Positions 50,542 to 61,516 of a DNA stretch of 64,000 bases are shown here, one piece after another (within the stretch, counting starts at the first letter, position 1; each line of letters starts with the position of its first letter). The notes under the pieces are model-generated. The model was not told where the DNA came from and searched no databases. It saw nothing but the letters and a program-made list of their open reading frames with translations. Source of the DNA: Sinohyriopsis cumingii (taxonomy: Eukaryota > Mollusca > Bivalvia > Unionida > Unionidae); the NCBI GenBank assembly GCA_028554795.2, contig CM068831.1:33778644-33842643 (forward strand). The letters are read 5' to 3'. The position numbers and the translations under genes were made by a program.

Positions 50542-52000
50542 GTTATTTCATTCAGACGTGTCTATTAGTGTACAAATGTCAAGGACAATAATCAATGTTA
50601 AATAGCAATGATACTTGTCATATGCAATAGAAGACATAAGAATGGAAAGATATATTTACATTTTTATCGCACACATGAACTTTCGTACTAAGTACAACTG
50701 CAGTATCACAAAAAGCTAAGATGTGGTAATATTACCGTTGCAATGGACAATGTATCATCTACAACTAAGTATATAGACGTCTTATCCCATTCAGGGATTA
50801 GAGCCATGTTGATGGAGAAAGAGATAAAATACATCATAGCACTAATAAATGACACTTGAGGAACCCGTGATAAACATTATCTTTATGGCAGAAAACAACT
50901 TCATTGGTATAGTGGTTTGGATATTGTCTGTTTTGTAGGCAGTGACAAGCGCAGTAAAACATAAGACGTTTGCGGTAGGGGACAGTCAGTAAGATATGAT
51001 TAAAGCTGGTACCATGACCACACAACTATAAAATTGAATGTTAAGGCACGTGAAACAAAGTAGCGTACCAGTGTGCCACCAGATAAATTATAAAACTGAC
51101 AATCAATCCAGATTCAAGAGTGGTTCATACTCTGATTATATTAAGTACTTTGGATAGGAAAAAGGCATGTTGTCGCACAGTGAAAGAATATGTCTTTTTG
51201 ATTTAAGAGAAGATAGCCAAACGTGTGCGCGTGAGAGAGAGAGAGAGAGAGAATAGGGGTGGATTTTAGAAAGGTAAGGGTTCGGATCATATACCAGAGA
51301 AAAAATGCTCCTTACTCATTCACATCCGATGAAGGAGAGTGACATGAAATTATGTATTGTCAAAGTACCCAAATCAATTAATCATAGGGCTGCATTGCAA
51401 CAATAACATTCATACTTGAAACAAAAGACTTATAAGTCCTACATATATTTTAAAAATAATGTGAATGACTTTCACGAAAAATATAATGTAGCTCGAGTGG
51501 ATTAAAAAGTTAAAATGTTTATTACACGCAGGAAATGAAGCAATTGCATTAGTATGCCTCTTGGGTCCACTGTTTTTCCATACTTCCATGAACCTCAAGA
51601 AAATAATCTTTCTCATCGGAAAGGTTCAGAAACAGTCAAATACGGCAAATATTTGCCGCTAATCACATAGTGCCTAAACGACAGGAAACTTTAATTTTAC
51701 ACTTATGTTGTTTTTCTTGTTTCACATTTGTATGAGTCATCTGTAAAACTTTCTACGCGGAATGATAGCAATTCGCACAATGCAATACGAATAGTACATC
51801 ACGCTATGCAATAGGAAACACGAACCAAACGCAATATGCAAAGATTGTTCTCAAGTTACCAAACATGTATACCTAAATATCAAGATAATTACCTAAGGTA
51901 ATATATCAGAAAAAGTCCATTTCACGAATCTAATCCATTTTGTGTCATACTGTCTGGTGAATAATGATCAATACGACGTCTTCACCTAGAAATTGATTAA
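50542..52000. other. 5' flank of copy B
   Basis: About 50640-51350 is similar to the upstream flank of copy A, including a GA-rich tract (51234-51252). From 51350 to 52000 nothing was recognised. Confidence 0.45.
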
Positions 52001-52121
<121 letters not shown>

Positions 52122-52299
52122 TGCCAACGTGGGCTATAATTTATAAAGAAATCTCGAAAATCCAACAAAGTTATAAACAAAGACGTAAGTGTAAATAGTA
52201 TATACGCTGGGCTAAAAATATTATCCACTCCTCCAAAAGATCACTCGTCTGCAATCGATCACAACCGGCTCTGAATCATAAAATCTGGTCAATCAAGGT

Positions 52300-52960
52300 G
52301 CTACCACAATGAAGATATTGCTGTTATTGTCTGTCTAGCTCTTTCCAAAAGCAAAGTTCTGTTGCAATACATATTCAGTTTCATCAGGCCATAGCTTATT
52401 AAAAAAGGATCTGATTTCAAGATCACATGTCCACACAAAGCGGTCGAAAAAGCTTTGAAGTACACTTACTACTGCTGAGATCGCATTTTATCCTTTTTCA
52501 AAACATGGTTTACGTAGATCTGCATTATGAAACTCTGGTCTCCTGTCCTGCAACATGTCTCTCATTTCCGCCAGGAACATGCACCTTTGTTAGGCTTTGG
52601 TGAAAGATTTTGGTAAGCTTCACCTTATAGTACAACCGGAGGTTTGTGTTTCTCTATTTACTGTGACGACGATACTTTGATAAGAAGGAATTTGTACAAA
52701 TGGATTATTGCCAGAGAAATCAAAAATGACATATCCACCCATAATTTCTGCTTAACTTTCAATGTGTTCCACTGGGAGCAATGCCGTCTGGTCATAGTAG
52801 ACATCCAAGTATCTTTTGTTATATCACAGCACCAGAAGATCGTGGATTGAATGACGATGAGTTGTAACGGTCAGATTATTTTTCGGGCGGAAAGCACCAT
52901 ACATGACTTTCAAAATGTTGACGGATCTCCTTTATCGTGCCGAACACACTCCTAAAATAA
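52300..52960 (-). pseudogene. Minus-strand coding remnants of the DNA element
   Basis: Reading right to left, one frame contains RYLDVYYDQTALLPVEH, a single stop, and then IMGGYVIFDFSGNNPFVQIP. Further left another stretch reads ILKSDPFLISYGLMKLNMYC. The long in-frame sense stretches argue for former genes on the strand opposite to the polymerase, as in Polinton-like elements where structural and replication genes can be divergent. The proteins were not recognised. Confidence 0.4.
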
Positions 52961-53154
52961 ATTCAGTGGTATCCTACATAAATAAGTAATCTCCGCAGCA
53001 ATCTAAGAATGCTCTTTTGAAACATGTCTTATACCAGATCACCGACTCCTACCAAACATGAGTAGACTACCAACATCTTGTCGCTCATATTCATTTCCAT
53101 TAAAGGATGAATTACATCCAAGTCTGTCATATCATAGCTTCATATATGAACCAT

Positions 53155-53245
53155 TCACTCGATCCGCATGATTGTACATCCTGTCTTCAAGAACTCCAGT
53201 ACAGAAACTGCAATGATGCCTGCTTCAATTGCAACGGCCACGATA
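53155..53245 (+). pseudogene. Cys-rich segment at the head of the polymerase-helicase region
   Basis: Encodes CTSCLQELQYRNCNDACFNC, a CxxC...C...C..C pattern that could bind zinc. It aligns with 14440-14510, where the cysteines are partly lost. A TA microsatellite (53243-53265) follows directly. Confidence 0.4.
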
Positions 53246-53402
53246 TATATATATATATATATATAAGTAATCATATAGCATGGGACGTTGGGACGAAACC
53301 AGATTACTGCAACAAAAATATCAAGATGTTACAAGGAACAAAATCATATTACTAAATTCAAAAACAGATTTAAATCTCAACATAAATCACATCCGATAAC
53401 TA

Positions 53403-53946
53403 GAAGCAATACAATATGAGCTTACAAGGTTATCTGAGACTGAGCCATCCCATGACTTTTTTTCAACATTTAAGATTGATGGCGGTGGAACATTTATTGA
53501 TTCCACAATGGATGACAAACGAGCATCTACTATCCTTAATACTCTTGTTGATGACATCAAGTATATATTCAGAATAAAATGCATTTCTGGATATGTTAGT
53601 GAAGATCGTCTGACTTGGATTATTCGTGATAAACTTCGCCCTGTTAAGGAATCACGGCAAAATAACAATGTCGACCTAGTAAAAAAAAATTCTAAAAGAG
53701 ATTTTTCACCGGAATTTACAAACCATACTACAATAATTGATATTAGATTTTGCAGTTGTTTATACGCTTTATCGTTTGAATGAAGCAGACAGATCTGCTC
53801 TTGCTCCGATGAAAATATGCTCGCTAAATTGCGTGGCTCAACGTGTCGGAGAACATGTTTTACACTTGAGACGAGGAAATCGACTTACACAATCAAACAT
53901 AAAAAATATCAGGAAACCCTCTCTGATTAACGCAGCTAATAAATGA
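53403..53946 (+). pseudogene. N-terminal region of the polymerase-helicase protein, broken
   Basis: Two overlapping frames. The first (to 53783) includes FKIDGGGTFIDSTMDDKRAS and SEDRLTWIIRDKLRPVKES. The second (53737-53946) includes APMKICSLNCVAQRVGEH and LRRGNRLT. The NCVAQRV.EH block with a following RG..LT is, from memory, a conserved feature upstream of the polymerase motifs in this fusion family. The change of frame between the two indicates at least one indel. Confidence 0.45.
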
Positions 53947-54100
53947 CGTGGCTCTTTTAGAAAAAGAAAACAAACATTAAAGAATTCAATAATTATAAAA
54001 ATAAATAACCAATTAAATTTTGTACAATTCTGGTAAATACTGCATTAAGTGTGCTCCTATAATTGTATATGATGATGATTCACCTGCATAGATCGACTCA

Positions 54101-54286
54101 GTGACATACTTTCGAAGGAAGAGAATAATACGATTTTATGATGGCGATGTATACGAAGATATCAACAACATAAATAAGCGTGATCCTGTATCGGTCTGGA
54201 TACTGAGTCGCATGAATCAACATTTGATCAGTTTCTTCTGCCTTTTGGGGTTCTTTATCGGAAAGAATCACTCTAACGTGCGATGA
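54101..54286 (+). pseudogene. Intermediate region of the polymerase-helicase protein
   Basis: A frame with FYDGDVYEDINNINKRDPVS and VWILSRMNQ. It precedes polymerase motif A and keeps coding character. No catalytic residue was identified here. Confidence 0.35.
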
Positions 54287-54304
54287 AATAGATTACGGTA
54301 AAAT

Positions 54305-54781
54305 ATGATGGCGAGAAAGATTATAAACTTATTAACTTTTTCACAATGTCGTCTGTTGTGGCTCATATGGCCCATCAAAAATAATCAATGGCGTCCAACT
54401 CGAAAAGAATTTATTGATGCTATATCACAATCGTGTGTTGTGTTTGGTTATGGTAGTCTTTGGAACACAAAATATAACACATTCAACATGATTTATGTTG
54501 ACAATATCGCTGCTTATCCGATGGTCTTTCTTGGATTTGGCGAGTGTCATTGTTATTTTGCACGATTCGGGCACCCATTGCATTAAATGAAAGGAATTGC
54601 AATAAACAAGACATTGACAAATATAGATCTTACTGGATTTGCCGAGATTGAACCATTCGAGTTTTCGGCGAGTATTCATCCTGTGATACCAATTTGGTTT
54701 GGTGGACAATTTAAAAAACTTGATTCCAGCATCCATCGCAACGATTGTTGTGCACAAAAAAGCGTGGTTAGGCTCCAATAG
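54305..54781 (+). pseudogene. Family-B DNA polymerase motif A region
   Basis: One frame broken by a single TAA (54584-54586). It reads WRPTRKEFIDAI, GYGSLWNTKYNTF, then VDNIAAYPMVFLGFG, in which D-x-x-A-A-Y-P matches the family-B polymerase motif A (DxxSLYP) exactly in spacing; the metal-binding Asp codon is at 54497-54499. After it come YFARFGHP, GFAEIEPFEF and HPVIPIWFGGQF, the latter like the TPP-x-PVLP region that follows motif A in protein-primed polymerases. The protein would have replicated the element's own DNA. It is now inactive because of stops. Confidence 0.55.
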
Positions 54782-54909
54782 TGCTATTACGAAACATACT
54801 AGAAATTAAGATCATCACATCATTGACTGTATCCTCAGCGATAATTTTGTACGAATAACAAAACAAGTTTGGTTACCAAAAGAAGACAAATTTATCTGCA
54901 GAAAAAATC

Positions 54910-55062
54910 ATTGGTACGTTTAATCAGGGTTCGTCTTCTGATAATGCACTCATGCAAGACGAAAACAATGTGGATACAATAGTTATCTATTACGAAGGCA
55001 ATTCCCCCCAGTTTACTCATTTGAGATCATCTGTGTTGGCATACTCATCAATTAACCTATAA
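54910..55062 (+). pseudogene. Family-B DNA polymerase, motif B region
   Basis: A frame reading IGTFNQGSSSDNAL and YEGNSPQFTHLRSSVLAYSS before a stop. The helix HLRSSVLAYSSINL lies where the polymerase motif B/fingers helix region is expected relative to motif A. The exact Lys of motif B cannot be assigned. Confidence 0.4.
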
Positions 55063-55069
55063 TCAAATA

Positions 55070-55132
55070 TTTACCAATGACGCTGTTATAGTCGCCACAT
55101 ATTATTTTTATATTAGTCGTTCTAAAAAATGG
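55070..55132 (+). pseudogene. Probable site of polymerase motif C, catalytic aspartates lost
   Basis: A short frame NDAVIVATYYFYISRSKK lies downstream of the motif B region at the distance where the D-T-D/S catalytic turn should be. The expected acidic residues are replaced by ATYYFY. If the alignment is right, this copy could not polymerise even if the stops were absent. Confidence 0.3.
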
Positions 55133-55344
55133 ATCTTGTGAAACAATTTATCGAAGAAGACACCAAAGGTGTCGGAGTCGGAGAGAATAGCGGATGCGCC
55201 ACGAACTTGGCTTAATGACAAAGAAAACACGAACAAATACATAAATATTCTGAATCCGATGACGTTAAAACGCCTGATGTTTATTATCGCAATGGTAATT
55301 TTCAGAACCATCATCATCCAATCACGAAACATAGCACGGTGTAA

Positions 55345-55610
55345 CTGAATAGTCCAGGTTGCTCTGGTAAAACAACACGTGCGATATAATTACCTACAAC
55401 CCTGACGTGATTGTGTTGACGCAAACTCACCGGCTTGTCAGAGAGATGAGATAACTTGGTGTCAGCGCATGCACGTATCATAGTTTCTTTAGATAATGAG
55501 GTGATCCATTGACCACCGAACGAATGGGTGAGAAATATATCCGGACAAAAGTTATATGGGATGAGATTTGTACAGTATCCAAACAAACATTACAGACATT
55601 TGTTGACTGA
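55345..55610 (+). pseudogene. SF1 helicase motifs I, Ia and II, frame-broken
   Basis: Motif I (Walker A) reads SPGCSGKTTRAI (55345-55386) and stops. A different frame (55383-55454) continues with NPDVIVLTQTHRLVREM, a typical motif Ia. After a stop the same frame gives SACTYHSFFR. A further frame (55518-55610) reads ERMGEKYIRTKVIWDEICTV, where VIWDE is Walker B/motif II. The order and spacing are those of superfamily-1 DNA helicases such as the Pif1/RecD type. Confidence 0.6.
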
Positions 55611-55645
55611 TATTAGCAAGTTCTACTGCAATCATCACGCGTGTC

Positions 55646-55984
55646 GGTCATGGACAACCTCCGCCGTTTACATGTAAATCACCTCACGAATGGTTAAGCA
55701 ACTATGCTAGCCACCATGATGATGTTTTGCACGACCATCACTTACAGAATGAAAAACTACGACAATTGAAATCGTTAATCAGATTACATCCAGATACAAT
55801 TCAATGTGAAATACTGCGTAATGTAATTTCACAGACTCCAATATCAGATTTCTTGAACATATGGCGCCCTAATGATCTAATAGTTATATTCTTGATTCAC
55901 TTCAGGGTAAATTATTTGAATTTCCAAGGAACAATTTCCAACTCAGCAAGTCTCTCTATGTTATCGACCATCATATACACGTAG
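55646..55984 (+). pseudogene. SF1 helicase motif III region
   Basis: An open frame of about 113 codons starts GHGQPPPFTCKSPHEWL. G-x-GQPPP is a motif III (GD.GQ.PP) with Asp replaced by His. It continues LQNEKLRQLKSLIRLHPDTI and SDFLNIWRPNDLIV. The rest of the helicase (motifs IV-VI) should lie in 55984-56420, which keeps coding-like stretches but is heavily broken. Confidence 0.55.
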
Positions 55985-56559
55985 GTACGATATGCATGTT
56001 GATATTCAGGCAGTAGACACTGGAGGGTCCGCAGAAAACATAAACTCGTTCTTATTGATATCATTCAGTTTCCAGTAGAGGTGTACAACAGGCGTTGTCG
56101 GCATCGGAGACGCAAGTCGTTGCGCGACCAAACCTATCGTGCTAGACTCTGAGATATGCAATAACTATTCATTAGTCTCAGGGATTAACACAATCAGATA
56201 TCAATATGTTGAATGTATATGATCGCATGGAATGGTCAAAGTTAGTTGGTTGTTTCTAGAGTAACACAAATATATCGCTTACACGGTGTTATCTACGTGC
56301 TGGAGATGCTAACAGCGTCACATACAACAACAGATTTACCACGAAGTATCAACGCACTGAAGAAAGTATAGCCGAATTATGCGTGAGATGTCAAAATAAA
56401 GATTACGCGACTTTGATCTTGATGTTGAATTTATCATAATGCTGAAACAATGACAAAATACTCACTGCACCTGCTGTAACACAATTATGTTGTGGCAATA
56501 TTTTTCTAATGACGTACGATACTTTACCATGAACAGAATCGATAGCAGTCTCGGCCACA

Positions 56560-57220
56560 CACTTTCTGTGTCTTTCTATAAGATGCTCTTTATTATATAA
56601 TTCGCTTCATTACCCCTGAGAGGTTTCATTTCTTTCATAGCATATCTACGATCTTTATCTTCCTGCGTTCATACACAAGTTTGTATCGTGTTGAACAAGC
56701 GCACTATTTATTATTTTATATCATACACAAAATCATGAAACTGAATAGTCGTATCAAACATATGACAACATAGCGTGAAGGATTAGGCGATCACGAATAA
56801 AAGAATGGTGTTTCAAAGAATCCGTAACAGAAGAAATAATGTACCTAATCGATTCATAATTCGCATTTCTCAACGCGTGTAGGCAACTCTGAAGGAACAC
56901 GATGGAGTTATTAGTGCTCTTTTATTCCTTTTTGAATCAAGAAGCATAAATCATGATGAATAAAAATATTTCGTTTAAGATGACATGCAGGATGATCATC
57001 ATCCACCCATGCCCATGAACAGATATTAATATAAAGAATTTCTAACGATTTGATCAAATAAACTGATTTTGGCTAGTATTATGTGCTTGCGTCCGGTTTA
57101 TCATGCTGGGTTGTAACCTACTTAAGATGCAATTGTTCATGTCCGTTGTTTGGCAGTCTCTTATGATATACATATACAGTTTTGACAAGTTGTTTATGTT
57201 GATATTAAAATAATACTTAC
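56560..57220 (-). other. Truncated intron 2 of copy C
   Basis: Similar to copy A intron 2 from about 5590 to 6262. Similarity ends abruptly at about 56560, where the DNA element begins. The rest of the intron, Ig2, stalk and transmembrane exons of copy C are missing. Confidence 0.6.
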
Positions 57221-57541
57221 TTGCAACAATAACACCTGTGTTCACTTTCTCAGTGGAAGCTGACCTTACTGTATACTTTCCACTGTCATTGAAATTTGCA
57301 TTTAATAACAGAAAACTGAAACTAACTTTGCTCCAGACGATTCTTTGTATTCGGCCAGTGTAATTACTGTTAATGGAAATGTTTTCTTTCCGACCGTTTC
57401 CTGGGTGGTACATCAGCACATTAGTGAAATGTCGATTACTGGTGTAACCAGAGAAATTTATTTCCAGAGTAGTATTTATATCCGTTTGATGTGTATCAAA
57501 ATAAACGGTTGCATTATTTCTCTGAATAATTGTCAGCCGAT
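57221..57541 (-). CDS. Ig receptor copy C, first Ig-like domain
   Basis: A 321-nt phase 1-1 exon with a TTCATTCTTGCAG acceptor and a GTAAGT donor, intact and the same length as in A and D. It encodes DRLTIIQRNNATVYFDTHQT to STEKVNTGVIVA, with the FNDSGKYTV F-strand motif without cysteine. No Ig2, stalk or transmembrane exon follows in the expected interval. The exon is therefore either part of a truncated pseudogene or used through splicing to copy B exons further on. The phase would permit that. Confidence 0.72.
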
Positions 57542-57704
57542 CTGCAAGAATGAATAATGAAATATTGTAAGATATGCCAAAAACGTGTTAACATTATAAT
57601 TTCGTTATCTTTTTAAATCTTCTGAAATAAAACCATATATGTAGCGTCATTTAGATATAAGGTTATGCATTCATATACTCATACCTTCAAATATACTTAG
57701 TTCA

Positions 57705-57776
57705 TACATACATACATACATACATACATACATACATACATACATACACTCATACATACATACATACATACATACA
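57705..57776. repeat. (CATA)n microsatellite in intron 1 of copy C
   Basis: About 18 units, longer than the equivalents in A and D. Confidence 0.92.
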
Positions 57777-58267
57777 CACATAGAAATCGATACACAGAGA
57801 CACATCTGCCTATTGTAGATTTATGATTAATTCAGTGTCGTTGGAATAGGGATCTTTTATTATTTACAAACATGTGTAGGAGTGACTAAGTCTAAAAGCG
57901 TGCCAAGTTCTTATCAGATTAAATATATGCATGATTTTCTCTCAAATTTCTTTGCGCACTTTCATAGACCCAAATACCTATCTCCATTAGCGCAAATGAT
58001 ATCTTTGAAAACTATGCATTGTTATTATTTTTTCTTGGATACATCCTAACACATTCAAATGCTAAGGAGCCAGGGAACGCTTTCTTTAAATTAACAATTC
58101 TGCAAAAAATAAACATACTTTTTCCGTATATAGTTGCCTTTTAAATCTCTATATAATAGATTATATCATCTTGTTTTTTTGGCATTCCAAATTGCAATAC
58201 AAATAGGTGTTAGGTGCCTCAAACACTCAAAGTGGCTAGGGCCTTTCTCAACCGCTAAAATTGGAAT

Positions 58268-58300
<33 letters not shown>

Positions 58301-58446
58301 GTGAGAGAGAAAGGGAGAGATAGAAAGGTTGATAGTGGGCCAGGAAGACTGTACTCCATTTCTTGTACAGGCAGATAATATTTTTTCATAACCATATGCG
58401 AAATAACTATTTCTAAATCTAAATGGAATGTGGTTCTTATAAAACA

Positions 58447-59150
58447 TTGCTTTAATAACAATAATAATAATAAAAATAATAATAATAATGACTTTTCATA
58501 GCACCTAATCTTTAGAAGCTCTGAGCGCTTTACAACATTAAACAAAACCTATAAGATAACAAACATATAATGATATGATTACAAACACAAACACCATAAA
58601 ATTAGAAAACATAGGGAATAAAACATACTGAGAATATTTAAGGTAGGAAACATTATTAGGTCTTTAAGTTTGTTCTTGCAGTCGAAATAAATGAGTTTTG
58701 AGAGCACTCTTGAATGGGATCACTTTGTCTTTGTGTCTAAGTTCAGTGGGCCATTAATTCCACGATGCTGGGCCCTGGTGTGCAAAAGATCTCCGTCCAT
58801 ATGGCTTTGTTTTCATAGTGTGAATAATGAGTGTACAATTGTCAGAAGAGGAGCGTAAGTATCTTGCTGGTGTGTACTTAACGGTGAGGTCGGATAGGTA
58901 TGTTGGACTAGAGTCTGACAGTCAAACGTAGCACAGAGAGCAATTTTTGTGTTTGATTCTGCATCGAATGGATTTCCAGTGTAGGGTACAGAGCAGGGGG
59001 GAGGTGTGCTCTGATCGTAATACTCGAATTATGATCCGAGCAGCTGTGTTTTAAACTTTTTGAAGTTTTTGGAGTAGATATTGAAATGAAGCAGACAGAA
59101 TTGAATTACAATGGTCCAGTCTTGAAAGTACTAATGAACACTTTACATTT
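58447..59150 (-). mobile_element. 5'-truncated L2/CR1/Rex-like non-LTR retrotransposon
   Basis: On the minus strand the element encodes a reverse-transcriptase C-terminus: AARIIIRVLRSEHTSPLL, LHWKSIRCRIKH, SPTYLSDLTVKYTPARYL, KPYGRRSFAHQGPASWN and FKSALKTHLFRL, in one frame with three stops. It continues into a 3' UTR with GTAAAGCGCTCAGAGC and an (ATT)n-like tail. This block order is characteristic of the C-terminus of CR1/L2-group elements. It interrupts intron 1 of copy C relative to copy A, so it inserted after those copies separated. Confidence 0.75.
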
Positions 59151-59480
59151 TAATTTTGGGAGTTAATATTTACTCCATATCAAAATAGCATTAGCAACAC
59201 TCATTTAAATTGATGCAATATTCTATGTGATCCTTCCAAAATGATTTTTAAGATTATTTTCTAGCTTTGCCACTTTAAAAGAAAAATCTAAACACATCAT
59301 TTTGCCACAATATTCATTTGTAGTTCAAAATTTATATTTCAAGTCTCCTTCATTATATGCCTTCGATATTTAACTCAGCAATCGCAGTTATTTTTTCATC
59401 TCAGAATACTGTACATTTCATGCTTTTCATGCTGTTTCATAAAACATTCGTATCTTGTACCATGTTTATATTTTACTCAC

Positions 59481-59523
59481 CTTTACATTGCCCTATTCCA
59501 CACAACATAAGCACAGCCGACAT
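59481..59523 (-). CDS. Ig receptor copy C, exon 1 with a relocated start codon
   Basis: Aligns with copy A exon 1 and keeps the AAAG-GTGAGT donor in phase 1. The ancestral ATG has become ATT and a 5-nt insertion breaks that frame. A new ATG at 59523-59521 lies in the correct frame and gives MSAVLMLCGIGQCK before the junction. The resulting 14-residue leader is hydrophobic but short for a signal peptide, so secretion may be impaired. Confidence 0.6.
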
Positions 59524-59940
59524 CTTATGTTGGTTAAACTATTAATGATTTTACACTCAGCTGTGACTCCAAAACGTATTCTAACGATAAGAATGTATTT
59601 ACAAATATCAAAGAGCAGTGTAGTATTCATTACACTCTATATATGGTTGATACATAAACATATTCTCAATTAGTTCACACAAAGTTAATATGTTGGGAGA
59701 TTACCAACGCAAAGGAAAATATGTCAGACACAGTTGTATAAACAAATATGTTATCCTGTTTAGAAAATATAGACCCTGATAACCTGGAAATGCTCCGCAA
59801 TACATCTAATAAAAGTCACTTGATGAAACAATGAATACCTTGAAGATTCAAGAGGAAATAAAGTCTTTGCTATTGTGTATTCTATATTACGGTTTTTTGT
59901 AACTAAAGAGAAGAGCATGCAACCTAAAGAAGTTTAAATG
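59524..59940. other. 5' flank of copy C up to the C/D duplication junction
   Basis: Similar to the copy A upstream region (about 7943-8430). Similarity ends at about 59930-59950, where the sequence switches to copy A intron 4-like DNA. Confidence 0.6.
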
Positions 59941-60101
59941 AAGTCACAACAGTAAAAAAATCTTAATGACGGAGATTAATCGGATTATGCAATTAAAGAG
60001 TTAATTATATTAATAAAGAATGAATGATATCTTATCTCATTCCATAGGTTGAAAAGGTGAAGCAATTCCACTCAATAATTTGATTTACTTTTACAGCTTA
60101 C
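59941..60101 (-). other. Remaining piece of copy D intron 4
   Basis: Similar to copy A positions about 2750-2914. The rest of intron 4 and the transmembrane exon are absent, because the sequence joins directly to copy C's upstream flank. Confidence 0.6.
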
Positions 60102-60143
60102 CTTCTCCTGTGTTGGAACTCGATGTTGCAGACTGATCTGTTT
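60102..60143 (-). CDS. Ig receptor copy D, stalk exon
   Basis: A 42-nt phase 1-1 exon with a GTCTTCAG acceptor and a GTAAGC donor. It encodes ETDQSATSSSNTGE, three to four changes from copy A. It is the last recognisable exon of copy D; no transmembrane exon lies between it and copy C. It could splice in phase onto the copy C Ig1 exon or further. Confidence 0.72.
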
Positions 60144-61516
60144 CTGAAGACATATATATAGAAACACTAAGATAAAACCGTTCATATCGTTTCAACGAAA
60201 TACGCATTCGAGATTTCTTTCTCAGTTCATCAAATGTATACGTGTTACAACCGGATCCTGTCATTATGCACACTTCATGAACAGAGATGTGAACCTTTAT
60301 TAAACTTGTGCTTTTTAAATATGTAAATCACCACCACACCCCGCTTTCATGTACGTTTCCAAACACGAGGTACGTTTTACGCAGAGATTGAGACAGAATG
60401 GAATAGAGAAATAAAGTGAGAGAGAATATGGTGAAACGGATGTACTGACAAACGAACACAAAAATAGCGATGGAGACGGGTGTTGGCTTGGGGAGACTTC
60501 CCATAAATTTATTTGTTATTTACTATCCTTGTTTTTCAATACTATTCGATTAATCTGCTGTTCGACCAACCAACACAGTGAGAGGCAAAGAGATAAATAG
60601 TGGGAATATTGAGGCCTCAGGACATTTTCATATTTTAAAATAATCTGTGTTTAAAACATAATTATACGTTGTTATATATGAAAAACTATGAACAAAGCGT
60701 GAAATAGATTACTGTGTTTGTGCATCCTATCCAAGACTTTTATCGTGTAATCTAGACAGCCTAGTGCATTTGTTTCGTTGGTATTTCGTACACTGTAGAT
60801 ATATCCATGAAAATTGTGTACAAACTATTACTAAGATCCAAGCTCCAAGCGTGTGTAGGGATACTTGGTGAATGTTCAGTTTCAACTGCTTCAAAACGCT
60901 CTAATTCTGGTTCTCCCTTATTCGACAGATTTCTACATATTTTGCCGCTGATGCATTGGAGAAAGACAAACAGACTGAGAGACTGAGAGAGACAGAGTGA
61001 GAGAGAGCGAGAGAGAGACAGAGACTAGTAAATTAAATTTCCATCATGGTCTACATACTTAATTCTTTCAACGGTATTTAACAAGAAAATATCTACACAT
61101 TGCATGTGCGAGTGCATTTCGTGCCTGATGATCTAAGAACAGACACGGCGTCATTGTTTTCAGTCTGGATAGAAAATCTTATTTTCTAAATCGTTTAATT
61201 TCCAAATCATATTTAATTCTTCAATGTCTGAATGATGTCATAGCAGTAAACTGTGACACAAAATATTCTAGATCTCCTTAAGAGCAACTGTATCATTTCA
61301 TCTGATGAAATCAAGTATTGTTGTAAAGTTGTTCAGCTATTATATTTAAACATGTTCACGTACCGAGATCATAGTCATCTTTACCCATTGTGCAAGATTT
61401 ATGTACCACCAACATCTCAATTAAAACTTTTTACTTAGTTCCAGTGCAAGACTAGCATCTATGTAAAGTTCCTTGTACAGAGAATATCTTCATAAATTTG
61501 TATGTCATAAATTTAC
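60144..61516 (-). other. Intron 3 of copy D
   Basis: A 1.37-kb intron, collinear with copy A intron 3. No other gene was seen. Confidence 0.65.

Larger units (their letters stand above)
52200..56500 (+). mobile_element. Degenerate DNA element encoding family-B polymerase and SF1 helicase
   Basis: The insert lies between the 5' flank of receptor copy B and truncated intron 2 of copy C. C/A similarity begins only at about 56560. The plus strand carries, in order, a Cys-rich segment, an N-terminal region, polymerase motifs A and B and helicase motifs I, Ia, II and III, all broken by stops and frame changes. The minus strand at 52300-52960 has other coding remnants. Base composition is less AT-rich than the flanks. 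From memory, polymerase-helicase fusions of this kind occur in repeated elements of arbuscular mycorrhizal fungi and some invertebrates; this is unverified. Relation to Polinton or adintovirus-like elements is possible. No terminal repeats were identified and the ends are approximate. Confidence 0.6.
57542..59480 (-). other. Intron 1 of copy C
   Basis: Collinear with copy A intron 1, plus a retroposon insertion at 58447-59150 that A lacks. A CATA repeat lies at 57705-57776 and a CA/TA tract at 58267-58300. Confidence 0.6.
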
